Shown: positions 7,835-14,476 of the stretch, one piece after another
Layout of the letters: every line of letters starts with the position of its first letter
Position numbering within the stretch: the first letter of the stretch is position 1
Notes under the pieces: model-generated
Database searches by the model: none
What the model saw: only the letters and a program-made list of their open reading frames with translations
What the model was told of the DNA's origin: nothing
Program-made: the position numbers and the translations under genes
Virus record (IMG/VR): IMGVR_UViG_3300009285_004575
Coordinates: 1-37,024 of that record
DNA: 37,024 nt
Direction: 5' to 3' (one strand)
DNA from: a virus

Positions 7835-8641
7835 GTGGCTACAGTAAAATCTGAGAAAAGAGTTTCAACATATCATGGGATTGAAAACTTATTCACCCCT
7901 GATGTTTTTTTCAACTTGATGGGCTGGACAGACAGAGAATGTCATACGGAAAGAATAAGATATGCAATTAGTAATTTTCATTATGCAGCAGGAGAAAAAT
8001 TATCTTTTATTTTTGGAACTGAAAAGTTTGGAAATATTACAAGGGCAATAACAAGTTTGGGTGTTTTGTCTTTGGCTAGGTTTCACAATATTACCAATGA
8101 ACAGATAGAAAAAATCATAGAAGATAGTAAGGGGAAAGGTTTTGAATTATTGAAAAAAGAAATTGAGTATATTTGTTCATGTAGAAATATACATGCAGAT
8201 AAAATAAAAGAAAAATTAACCGATATTACAAGTTTGTATGGTGGTAATAAATATAATAATATTTTGCGTACAATGCTGAACATGAATGCAAATGATAGTG
8301 ATATGGAAAACAGAAAAACAATAAATATCAACGCATTCCAGTTTAATACTATTTGCGAAAAAGAATTGAATGAAAATATGTATAAATTGCAAAGAAATAG
8401 CGAAAATTGCGTTGTGAATATTTATATATCTAAAATCGTAAGCCATATCAATAATAAAATAAGAACTAACTATAGGCGAAACGATACAAAATCTGAAATA
8501 TGTCGTGGAGCGCACGTTGCAGGTTTGTATATTGTTTCAAAATGGATAATAAATGGTACATTGCCAAAGTACGATGAATATTATTCGGCAAGTTTATTGT
8601 CTGATATTAAAGATGTTGTCTATTCTAATATTAAAGGATGA
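7835..8641 (+). CDS. Hypothetical protein (268 aa)
   Basis: GTG start 7835 with AAAGGAA upstream. The protein is mostly helical by composition. It has a short Cys pair (CSCRN) and a C-terminal run RGAHVAGLYIVSKWIINGTLPKYDEYY. There are no recognisable domain motifs, signal peptide or membrane span. Its first residues (MATVKSE) echo the upstream gene (MATTKNE) through a duplicated leader. I do not recognise a family. Coding is supported by length, ribosome site and tight spacing. Confidence 0.6.
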   Translation: MATVKSEKRVSTYHGIENLFTPDVFFNLMGWTDRECHTERIRYAISNFHYAAGEKLSFIFGTEKFGNITRAITSLGVLSLARFHNITNEQIEKIIEDSKGKGFELLKKEIEYICSCRNIHADKIKEKLTDITSLYGGNKYNNILRTMLNMNANDSDMENRKTININAFQFNTICEKELNENMYKLQRNSENCVVNIYISKIVSHINNKIRTNYRRNDTKSEICRGAHVAGLYIVSKWIINGTLPKYDEYYSASLLSDIKDVVYSNIKG

Positions 8642-8646
8642 AAATG

Positions 8647-8956
8647 GCTAAACGTCTTTATGTCTTTATGACTTTATGTCTTTATGTCTTTATGGCTGTA
8701 CAAAGGGATGGAAATCAAAAATTTTCATCCGTTTATATGGCTAAACGTCTTTATGTCTTTATGACTTTATGTCTATATGACCGAATGGTCAAATGTCTTT
8801 ATGACTTTATGGCTAGTATAAAGGGATGCTAGAAACGTGTAACGTAGTAAGGAAAATTTTTTCCTGTGTTTTTGTTAAATAAGTTGATAATGGCTAAATG
8901 ACTGTATGGCTGTATGACTATGTGGCTAAATGACTAAATGGCTAAATGACTAAAAA
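8647..8956. repeat. Arrays of a degenerate 8-bp repeat, consensus DCTNNATG
   Basis: Three blocks share an 8-bp period. Block 1 is 8647-8702 with units such as GCTAAACG, TCTTTATG and ACTTTATG. Block 2 is 8740-8811 with the same units plus TCTATATG and ACCGAATG. Block 3 is 8893-8956 and alternates GCTNNATG with ACTNNATG. Blocks 1 and 2 share a perfect 38-bp direct repeat (8644-8681 and 8737-8774), 93 bp apart. A hairpin, GGATGGAAAT with ATTTTCATCC (8707-8730), lies between them. An open frame of 64 codons (8638-8832) runs through the first two blocks but looks like a by-product of the repeat. Possible roles: iterons, a protein-binding array, or slippage-generated filler. Confidence 0.85.
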
Positions 8957-8973
8957 GAACGAGGTACTTAAAA

Positions 8974-9144
8974 ATGATAAATCCAAGTACAATGAGTAAC
9001 GGTAAGCCAACATGCTGTCCCTTCTGTTTGAGACCTTACGTTGAGCTTGACGGCAAAATAGTACCGGAATGTCTTTGTGGATCGTACTTTACAGCTAAAG
9101 AATTATGCGGCAGGCATGGGGTGAAGAATTGTCCAAGATGTTAA
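8974..9144 (+). CDS. Small zinc-ribbon protein (56 aa)
   Basis: ATG 8974 is preceded by GAGGT at 8961-8965. The product contains CCPFCLRPY, then ECLCGSYF, then CGRHGVKNCPRC at the end. These CxxC pairs and the CxxHG..CPxC arrangement could hold two zinc ions. It follows the repeat arrays directly. The function is unknown. Confidence 0.6.
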   Translation: MINPSTMSNGKPTCCPFCLRPYVELDGKIVPECLCGSYFTAKELCGRHGVKNCPRC

Positions 9145-9305
9145 ATCAAAACCAATACCTAAGGAAACGCTATAATATTCGATTTAAGCCGTTTTTCTAT
9201 TTCGGCGTGTCTGGGTCGAGGGATGGTGTCCATGTGGCAAATTTCATTAAAAGCGATACGCTTGGCAGTGTTATTTTTGATTGTGGTGGATGTCGGCGAT
9301 CTTCG

Positions 9306-9402
9306 GCTGGCGATAGCCAGCAACATTTGTTGTGTCCCGCCCACGACGTTGACTACTTGTTTGTGTTGCAACGGCACATTACCCCGATAAACAAAACCCC
9401 CG
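9306..9402 (+). ncRNA. Putative structured RNA element, copy A
   Basis: This element shares a series of conserved blocks with 23071-23166: a hairpin with loop GAYA, the block TTGTTGTGTCC, then TTTGTG, TTACCCCG and an A-rich run ending in CCC. In this copy the first hairpin is GCTGGC/GCCAGC (9306-9311 with 9316-9321) and a second is CGTTG/CAACG (9347-9351 with 9369-9373). The first hairpin has two compensatory base-pair changes relative to copy B. The rest of 9145-9450 holds no gene I can support; a 119-codon frame (9105-9464) crosses it with no good start. The RNA family is unknown to me. Confidence 0.4.
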
Positions 9403-9450
9403 CCACAGGCGACATTTGGTTATTGTTTTTGAATTATTTAATTTTTGCTA

Positions 9451-9479
9451 TTGACAGTTTCTAGAAAACAAATTATATT
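9451..9479 (+). promoter_or_regulatory. Sigma70-type promoter for the regulator gene
   Basis: TTGACA (9451-9456) and TATATT (9474-9479) are separated by 17 bp, close to consensus. Transcription would start near 9486 and give a leader of about 45 nt before ATG 9531. It probably drives the run of genes from the ribbon-helix-helix regulator onward. Confidence 0.75.
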
Positions 9480-9530
9480 CTTGTTTGTTTGGAATATTTT
9501 ATGTTTATTTTATTAAAAGGAGAAATTTTT

Positions 9531-9713
9531 ATGGTACTGTCCGTCCTCGAGGAAGTGGAAAGTTTCAAAAATATTACTATTAGTGTTCCGGTGGATCAAT
9601 ACAAAAGATTGCAAGAAATAGCGAGAAGAAGCACTCTGTCGATTTCAAAGCTTGCAAAAAAAGGAATTGAGTTAGTGTTGAATGAATACGAATACGAATT
9701 CAAGAAATCTTAA
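9531..9713 (+). CDS. Ribbon-helix-helix DNA-binding protein
   Basis: I choose ATG 9531 (60 residues) because AAAAGGAG lies at the right distance (9515-9522); an in-frame upstream ATG at 9489 has none. The middle reads NITISVPVDQYKRLQEIAR then STLSISKLAKKGIELVLNEY: a beta strand, helix, turn, helix layout typical of Arc/MetJ/CopG-type proteins. These bind operators as dimers through the strand and often repress their own promoter. It sits right behind a strong promoter, consistent with autoregulation. An alternative role is antitoxin-like, but no partner toxin is adjacent. Confidence 0.75.
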   Translation: MVLSVLEEVESFKNITISVPVDQYKRLQEIARRSTLSISKLAKKGIELVLNEYEYEFKKS

Positions 9714-9727
9714 AAGGAATTAGTGTA

Positions 9728-10000
9728 ATGGCTAACAAAGGATTGGAAGAATATCATAAAAAATTAAAAGCCGGACTGATTAAAAAAACCAGAGACAAAA
9801 ATAGACCGAGTGCTATAAAAGCAATTAGGGAAAAGTGTCTGGATTGTATATGTGCTAAGAGCGAAGGACGAATTGACTGTCAGGTAGAAGATTGCAGCTT
9901 GTATTACTTCATGCCTTATGGAAGATTGAAAAATGAAAGAAAATCACAAAAAGCTAATCAAAAGAAAGAACAAGATGCCGTATCTCCCGCAAGACATTGA
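9728..10000 (+). CDS. Conserved phage Cys-rich protein
   Basis: The product has 90 residues. It carries the recurring phage pattern KAIREKCLDCICAKS then IDCQVEDCSLYYFMPYGR, i.e. CLxC...C....CxLY...GR. In other phages this is a short protein of unknown function, presumed to bind zinc. The tail is Lys/Gln-rich. It overlaps the start of the next small gene. Confidence 0.7.
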   Translation: MANKGLEEYHKKLKAGLIKKTRDKNRPSAIKAIREKCLDCICAKSEGRIDCQVEDCSLYYFMPYGRLKNERKSQKANQKKEQDAVSPARH

Positions 10001-10148
10001 AAATTTTAAAATAAAAGAAATCTGTTCGGGTTGTTTCGGCTTTATCGAAAAAGATTTATCTTGTAGCGAGAAAAAAGAATCATACCGAGACTATACAACA
10101 ACTTGCTGTAAGTTTTATTTTGTCATGGTCGTCTCGGTAAAAATCTGA
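9975..10148 (+). CDS. Small Cys-rich protein (57 aa)
   Basis: ATG 9975 lies inside the end of the previous gene; an earlier in-frame ATG (9933) would overlap more. The sequence has ICSGCFGFIEKDLSCSEKK and TTTCCKFYF, a CxxC...C...CC pattern. It resembles other small metal-binding proteins in this window. Function is unknown and the start is uncertain. Confidence 0.45.
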   Translation: MPYLPQDIENFKIKEICSGCFGFIEKDLSCSEKKESYRDYTTTCCKFYFVMVVSVKI

Positions 10149-10175
10149 ACAATTCCTAAAAAATTTGGAGAAATA

Positions 10176-10730
10176 ATGGAAAACAAAATAATTATGTTCG
10201 ATTCTGGTGAGGCAGCACAGACAAAAACTATAACGGGATGGGTTTCTGGTAATGGCTTTTTTTACGGTAACGATGAACAATCTGCAAGGTATATGGGATG
10301 CACTCATCAACGTTGCGAATGTGGAATGATTATGAAAAAAGGCTATACTATCTGTGAGTCGTGCCGACACAAAAAAGCATTGGAAAGATACAGAAATATG
10401 CCGTTTAAGGAATGGAACGGTGCTGATTTTTTATATTCAGAAGTAGCGGATAAATATTTTTACGATAGCGAAGAAATCTTTGATTATTGTGAAGACGAAG
10501 GTATCCTTGTAGAGTCTTTACGATTTATAATTTGCGAACCTGTATATCCAAAAGAAATCAATTTATCTGAGATTTATTCGGATTTATTACCGGAATATTC
10601 TGGTGGCGAATTGCCACAATATTTAATAGACGCTGAAAATGAATTAAACCAAATAATCAGAGAAGAAAAAGAACTACTGTCTTGGATACCTGGAAAATAT
10701 CGGACAGAAGTCGAGGGGAGGAAAGAATGA
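10176..10730 (+). CDS. Conserved phage protein with zinc-binding N-terminus
   Basis: The product has 184 residues with GGAGA upstream. It begins IIMFDSGEAAQTKTITGWVS and continues with DEQSARYMGCTHQRCECG and CESCRHKKALERY, a metal-binding cluster of Cys and His. A segment NMPFKEWNGA and an acidic region around YFYDSEEIFDYCEDEG follow. This matches a family I recall from tailed-phage genomes of enterobacteria and others, with no assigned function. The stop overlaps the start of the next gene (ATGA, 10727-10730). Confidence 0.7.
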   Translation: MENKIIMFDSGEAAQTKTITGWVSGNGFFYGNDEQSARYMGCTHQRCECGMIMKKGYTICESCRHKKALERYRNMPFKEWNGADFLYSEVADKYFYDSEEIFDYCEDEGILVESLRFIICEPVYPKEINLSEIYSDLLPEYSGGELPQYLIDAENELNQIIREEKELLSWIPGKYRTEVEGRKE

Positions 10731-11149
10731 TATTGAAAAAACTAAAAGGAAAAATAATAAAATTGGTGTTGGTTAGCTTTGTGTGTTTGAATACTTATTC
10801 CTCATTTGCTCTTAATGAAATTACAGAAAAAAAATATAAAACATTCGATGGAAAAATATTTAATAAGAAGGAAGACGCCCTGCTCCATGAAAAAATCCAG
10901 AAAAATGTCAACCTGCTTATGGAAATATTCAAAGAGGATACAGAAGCCGCTCTACAGCAAAAAGAACACGATATGGATCACGACTTGAGATTGTATCTCT
11001 GGGGACACCGTCCTTATCGCTTAGACGAATACGAAGAAGAATATAGAAGTCATTTCTATAAATATTTTAAAATATTAGAAGAAAAAGGAATCGAAATAGA
11101 AATCACACTTAAAAAAGATTATGGAACTTTTACAGTAAATAAAAAATAA
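10727..11149 (+). CDS. Small secreted or periplasmic protein
   Basis: ATG 10727 follows GGGGAGGA, giving 140 residues. The N-terminus MILKKLKGKIIKLVLVSFV then CLNTYSSFA is a Sec signal peptide, with likely cleavage after the last Ala. The mature part is charged (KTFDGKIFNKKEDALLHEK; DMDHDLRLYLWGHRPYR) with no cysteines and no enzyme motif. An export role during infection, such as superinfection exclusion, is possible but unsupported by homology. Confidence 0.6.
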   Translation: MILKKLKGKIIKLVLVSFVCLNTYSSFALNEITEKKYKTFDGKIFNKKEDALLHEKIQKNVNLLMEIFKEDTEAALQQKEHDMDHDLRLYLWGHRPYRLDEYEEEYRSHFYKYFKILEEKGIEIEITLKKDYGTFTVNKK

Positions 11150-11172
11150 AACAAGAAATAGGAGAAAATAAT

Positions 11173-11394
11173 ATGATATTAAACGAATCGAGTATGTTAA
11201 AAAACTTTAAAGGCAAAACGAGAAATATGAAAAATATATTGGATTGTCTTTATGTTGATATATGTACTGCAACACCGTCACCGAATGATATTCACGATCT
11301 AGACAAAGAAAAGAAAGAACTGTTAAGACGTATCAAAAAATTAGAAAAAGAAATTTTATCTTTAAAAAATAAAAAAATCAAACGAAACATCTAG
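11173..11394 (+). CDS. Small coiled-coil protein
   Basis: The product has 73 residues with AGGAGA upstream. The second half is a strong coiled coil (DLDKEKKELLRRIKKLEKEI). There are no other motifs. Its 3' end carries one arm of the hairpin described at 11381-11459. Confidence 0.55.
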   Translation: MILNESSMLKNFKGKTRNMKNILDCLYVDICTATPSPNDIHDLDKEKKELLRRIKKLEKEILSLKNKKIKRNI

Positions 11395-11459
11395 TCTAAG
11401 TGTTTCGTTATCGATCCGCAGCGTTTTTCCCGTATCGCAGGTTTTCTGCGGGTCGAAAC
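11381..11459 (+). promoter_or_regulatory. Candidate RNA switch: mutually exclusive hairpins
   Basis: AACGAAAC (11381-11388) can pair with GTTTCGTT (11402-11409). GTTTC (11402-11406) can instead pair with GAAAC (11455-11459), extending a stem GATCCGCAG/CTGCGGGTC (11413-11421 with 11446-11454, one G-U). The two folds exclude each other. No U-tract follows. The next gene (11502) lacks a Shine-Dalgarno site, so a translational effect is conceivable. Confidence 0.35.
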
Positions 11460-11501
11460 TTTAGAAATTTAATCTAAAAAAATTCACTACATCAATATAT
11501 T

Positions 11502-13439
11502 ATGAATTACGATAATTTTCTTACTCATAAAAAACAGCAAGGATCTAATCATGGATTTGATCCTACATTTGTTCCAGATTATTTGTTTGATTTTCAAAAA
11601 AGTTTGGTTGAATGGGCTGTAAATAAGGGTCGTAGTGCTATATTTTCTGATTGCGGCACAGGAAAAACTATTATGGAGCTTGTGTGGGCATACAACATAG
11701 TAAGAAAAACAAACAAAAATGTATTGATATTATCACCGCTGGCCGTCTCTTGGCAAACCGCAAAAGAAGCGGAAAAATTTGGAATTGAATGTAAGGTATC
11801 AAGGGATGGTAAAATTAACAGCAAAATAACAATTACCAATTATGAACAATTACATAAGTTTGAACCGTCTGATTTTGTCGGTATTGTATGTGATGAGAGT
11901 GGAATATTAAAATCGTTTAAAGGTGCATTAAGAAAAGAAATAACAATATTCATGCGTAAAATTGAATATAGATTATTAGCTACGGCAACGCCAGCTCCGA
12001 ACGATTATATTGAATTGGGAACTTCGTCTGAAGCCTTGGGATATCTAGGTGCAATGGATATGTTAAATAAATTTTTCAAAAACGATCAACACAATAGCAA
12101 AGTGGGAAGATATAGAGGACAAGAAGTTAAATGGAGATTGAAAGGTCATGCAGAATTACCTTTTTGGAGATGGATATGTTCTTGGGCTAAAGCAATGAGA
12201 AAACCATCTGATTTAGGTTTTGACGATAATGGATTTATATTGCCAGAATTAATAATTAATCAAACCGTTGTAAAATCTAATAGTCTTCCTAAGGGTAAAT
12301 TATTTTCTATGCCAGCGATAACACTACAAGAACAAAGAGAAGAAAGAAGAAGAACTATAATGGAAAGATGTGAGATGGTCGCCAGCAAGGTCAATACTGG
12401 TAAACAAGCATTGGTTTGGTGTCATTTAAACGACGAAGGAGACTTGTTAGAAGCACTTATTCCTAATTCAATACAAGTAAAAGGGTCTGATTCTGTTGAA
12501 TGGAAAGAAGCAGCGGCTGAATGGTTCGTTGGAAATAAATGTATTTGCAATGATAATATGTTTCGTGCTAAACTTTTAGCATGGAAAAGAGAAAAACAAA
12601 TCTTGAATACCATCGCCGATACTATCAAGAACATCGAGAGGAACGATTGCGTCAATCCATCGAATACCAGCGAGCACATAAAGTTGAACGAAAATCTTAT
12701 CTATCAGAATATTACAAACACAACAGGGGGAAATGGGTGCGGACACAAAAACAAAAGGATGAAAGAAATAGAAGACGACGAGAGCGATATGCAAATGACG
12801 AAAAATTTCGTCTCGCTAAAATTGAAGAATCAAAAGAAACAAGAAGAAAAAACCCAGACACTCGGCTCAAATATTGTCTTAAAAAATATGGTGTGTCCAT
12901 CGAAGAATATCGAAAACTTGAATCAAAAGGATGCGCAATCTGCGGAAGAAAAGAAAACGGAGATATTCGAGGACACCGATTCCACATCGATCACTCCCAC
13001 GATACTGGAAAATTCAGAGGGGTACTGTGTACAGGATGCAATCAAGGACTCGGAAAGTTTGGTGACGACCCTAAACGGCTCGAAAATGCCGCCATGTATC
13101 TGCGGGCATAAGACAGGACGTCGCATCCTCATAAGCAAGCCTGTCATGTTTGGGTATGGCTTAAATTTCCAATGCTGTAATTATATGGTTTTATTCCCTT
13201 CCCATAGTTACGAACAATATTATCAAGTAATCCGCCGGTGTTGGCGTTTCGGACAAAAAAATCCAGTAACAGTAGATATTATAACAACGGAAGGGGAGTC
13301 AAGAATTATAAACAATTTACAAAGAAAATCTAAACAAGCTGATGAAATGTTTGAAAGATTAATTAGCGAAATGAATCATGTGTTAAATATAAATCGAATG
13401 GAAGAATATTCACAAAAAATAATACTTCCTAATTTCTAA
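11502..13439 (+). CDS. SNF2-type DNA helicase (phage), with in-frame insertion
   Basis: The product has 645 residues. Helicase motifs are visible: Walker A SDCGTGKT (49-56), motif II DESG (131-134), motif III LLATATP (158-164), and the C-terminal block LISKPVMFGYGLNFQ followed by EQYYQVIRRCWRFGQ (motif VI, about 572-584). SNF2-like phage helicases translocate on DNA and are thought to act in replication or recombination. Residues about 347-531 are not helicase-like: they are the read-through of a 555-bp insertion that encodes an HNH endonuclease in another frame. The insertion keeps the helicase frame open and is bounded by TGTATTTGC (12540-12548) and TGTATCTGC (13095-13103). There is no Shine-Dalgarno site before ATG 11502. 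Activity with the 185-residue insert is uncertain. Confidence 0.82.
   Translation: MNYDNFLTHKKQQGSNHGFDPTFVPDYLFDFQKSLVEWAVNKGRSAIFSDCGTGKTIMELVWAYNIVRKTNKNVLILSPLAVSWQTAKEAEKFGIECKVSRDGKINSKITITNYEQLHKFEPSDFVGIVCDESGILKSFKGALRKEITIFMRKIEYRLLATATPAPNDYIELGTSSEALGYLGAMDMLNKFFKNDQHNSKVGRYRGQEVKWRLKGHAELPFWRWICSWAKAMRKPSDLGFDDNGFILPELIINQTVVKSNSLPKGKLFSMPAITLQEQREERRRTIMERCEMVASKVNTGKQALVWCHLNDEGDLLEALIPNSIQVKGSDSVEWKEAAAEWFVGNKCICNDNMFRAKLLAWKREKQILNTIADTIKNIERNDCVNPSNTSEHIKLNENLIYQNITNTTGGNGCGHKNKRMKEIEDDESDMQMTKNFVSLKLKNQKKQEEKTQTLGSNIVLKNMVCPSKNIENLNQKDAQSAEEKKTEIFEDTDSTSITPTILENSEGYCVQDAIKDSESLVTTLNGSKMPPCICGHKTGRRILISKPVMFGYGLNFQCCNYMVLFPSHSYEQYYQVIRRCWRFGQKNPVTVDIITTEGESRIINNLQRKSKQADEMFERLISEMNHVLNINRMEEYSQKIILPNF
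12581..13111 (+). CDS. HNH/endonuclease VII-like homing endonuclease nested in helicase gene
   Basis: The product has 176 residues, in a different frame from the helicase and wholly inside it. The N-terminal two thirds are very basic and helical (HREERLRQSIEY; KDERNRRRRERY). The C-terminal domain reads CAICGRKENGD (C118, C121), FHIDHSHDTGKFRGVLC (D137, H138, C150), then CNQGLGKFGDDPKRLENA, the endonuclease VII/HNH fold with its zinc ribbon. Free-standing members cut DNA and spread by homing. No ribosome site is obvious at ATG 12581, so expression level is unknown. The stop lies eight bases past the right boundary repeat, so the last codons overlap conserved helicase sequence. Confidence 0.85.
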   Translation: MEKRKTNLEYHRRYYQEHREERLRQSIEYQRAHKVERKSYLSEYYKHNRGKWVRTQKQKDERNRRRRERYANDEKFRLAKIEESKETRRKNPDTRLKYCLKKYGVSIEEYRKLESKGCAICGRKENGDIRGHRFHIDHSHDTGKFRGVLCTGCNQGLGKFGDDPKRLENAAMYLRA

Positions 13440-13460
13440 ACAATAGAGGAGGTCAGGATC

Positions 13461-14474
13461 GTGACAGTTAAAGATCAGGTAATAACAAGTAATTATGCAA
13501 TATACAATGGAGATGCTGTAGAAGTATTAAAAACACTACAAAGCAATTCTATTCACTTCTCTGTATACTCTCCTCCGTTTGCTACTGGCGGTGGCGGGCT
13601 TTATACTTATTCAAGCCACGAAAGAGACCTTTCTAATTGCGATAGTTACGAACAATTTTTTGAACATTACGCTTTTGTCGTAGAAGAAATAGCAAGATTA
13701 ACATTACCTGGAAGATGTTCTGTCGTGCATTGTATGGATGTGCCGAAAAGTAATTCCGGTAATGATCTATTGAGGGATTTTCCAGGAGATATAATCAGAT
13801 TACACGAAAAATATGGATTTGGATATGCGGCAAGACACTGTATTTGGAAAGAACCATTAGGGGTAAGATTGAGAACTATGCAAAAAAATTTAGCGCACAA
13901 AACATTAGTAGAAGATTCTATTGCATGTGGAGTGGCATCTGCTGACTACTTGTTAGTTTTTACGAAAAAAGGCAAGAATCAAATACCCATATCTCACCCA
14001 ACCGGATTAAGTAATTATGCTGGAGAAAAGCCAATACCTTCCAACATATTACAATACAAGGGATATACTGGTAAACAGACAGAAAATTCATACTCGCATT
14101 GGATGTGGCGACAATACGCTTCTTCTATGTGGGACGATATAAGACTTGAAAGAACATTGCCATATAAAGAAGCAAGAGACAGCGAAGACGAAAAACACGT
14201 ACATCCATTACAATTAGATGTTATTGAAAGATGCGTTGTTTTAAGGTCTAATATAGACGAAGTCGTGTTGACACCATTTATGGGAGTTGGAAGCGAATGT
14301 TATGGTGCTATTATTAATGGCAGAAAAGCCATAGGAATCGAATTGAAACCATCTTATTACAGACAAGCCGTTAAAAATATGGAATTAGCTAAAAACGAAA
14401 AAACATTACAGAAAAAACTATTCAACGAAAACAATACCTTACTATCATTGATGAGTGAGGAAAAATCGGAATAA
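13461..14474 (+). CDS. DNA N4-cytosine/N6-adenine methyltransferase
   Basis: GTG start 13461 with GAGGAGGT upstream; 337 residues. The catalytic motif is SPPF (37-40), just after a possible GDAVEVLKTL segment. The SAM-binding motif FMGVG (273-277) is near the end, followed by AIGIELKPSYYRQA. This order (catalytic motif first) is that of beta-class DNA methyltransferases. SPPF/Y is seen in both N4-cytosine and N6-adenine enzymes, so the target base is not settled. No restriction nuclease is adjacent; phage orphan methyltransferases usually protect the genome against host restriction. Confidence 0.85.
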   Translation: MTVKDQVITSNYAIYNGDAVEVLKTLQSNSIHFSVYSPPFATGGGGLYTYSSHERDLSNCDSYEQFFEHYAFVVEEIARLTLPGRCSVVHCMDVPKSNSGNDLLRDFPGDIIRLHEKYGFGYAARHCIWKEPLGVRLRTMQKNLAHKTLVEDSIACGVASADYLLVFTKKGKNQIPISHPTGLSNYAGEKPIPSNILQYKGYTGKQTENSYSHWMWRQYASSMWDDIRLERTLPYKEARDSEDEKHVHPLQLDVIERCVVLRSNIDEVVLTPFMGVGSECYGAIINGRKAIGIELKPSYYRQAVKNMELAKNEKTLQKKLFNENNTLLSLMSEEKSE

Positions 14475-14476
14475 TA

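Noticed and set aside
8638-8832. Plus-strand ORF of 64 codons made of MAKRLYVFMTLC-like repeats
   Set aside because: Its sequence is entirely explained by the 8-bp DNA repeat; there is no independent sign of protein selection.
8647-8956. CRISPR array
   Set aside because: The repeats are 8 bp, contiguous and degenerate, with no unique spacers of normal length and no cas genes.
9105-9464. Plus-strand ORF of 119 codons
   Set aside because: It overlaps the zinc-ribbon gene in another frame, has no ribosome site, and covers the structured element and the promoter.
12581-13111. Frameshift or assembly error splitting the helicase
   Set aside because: The helicase frame is continuous over the whole region and the insertion length is a multiple of three, so no error need be assumed.
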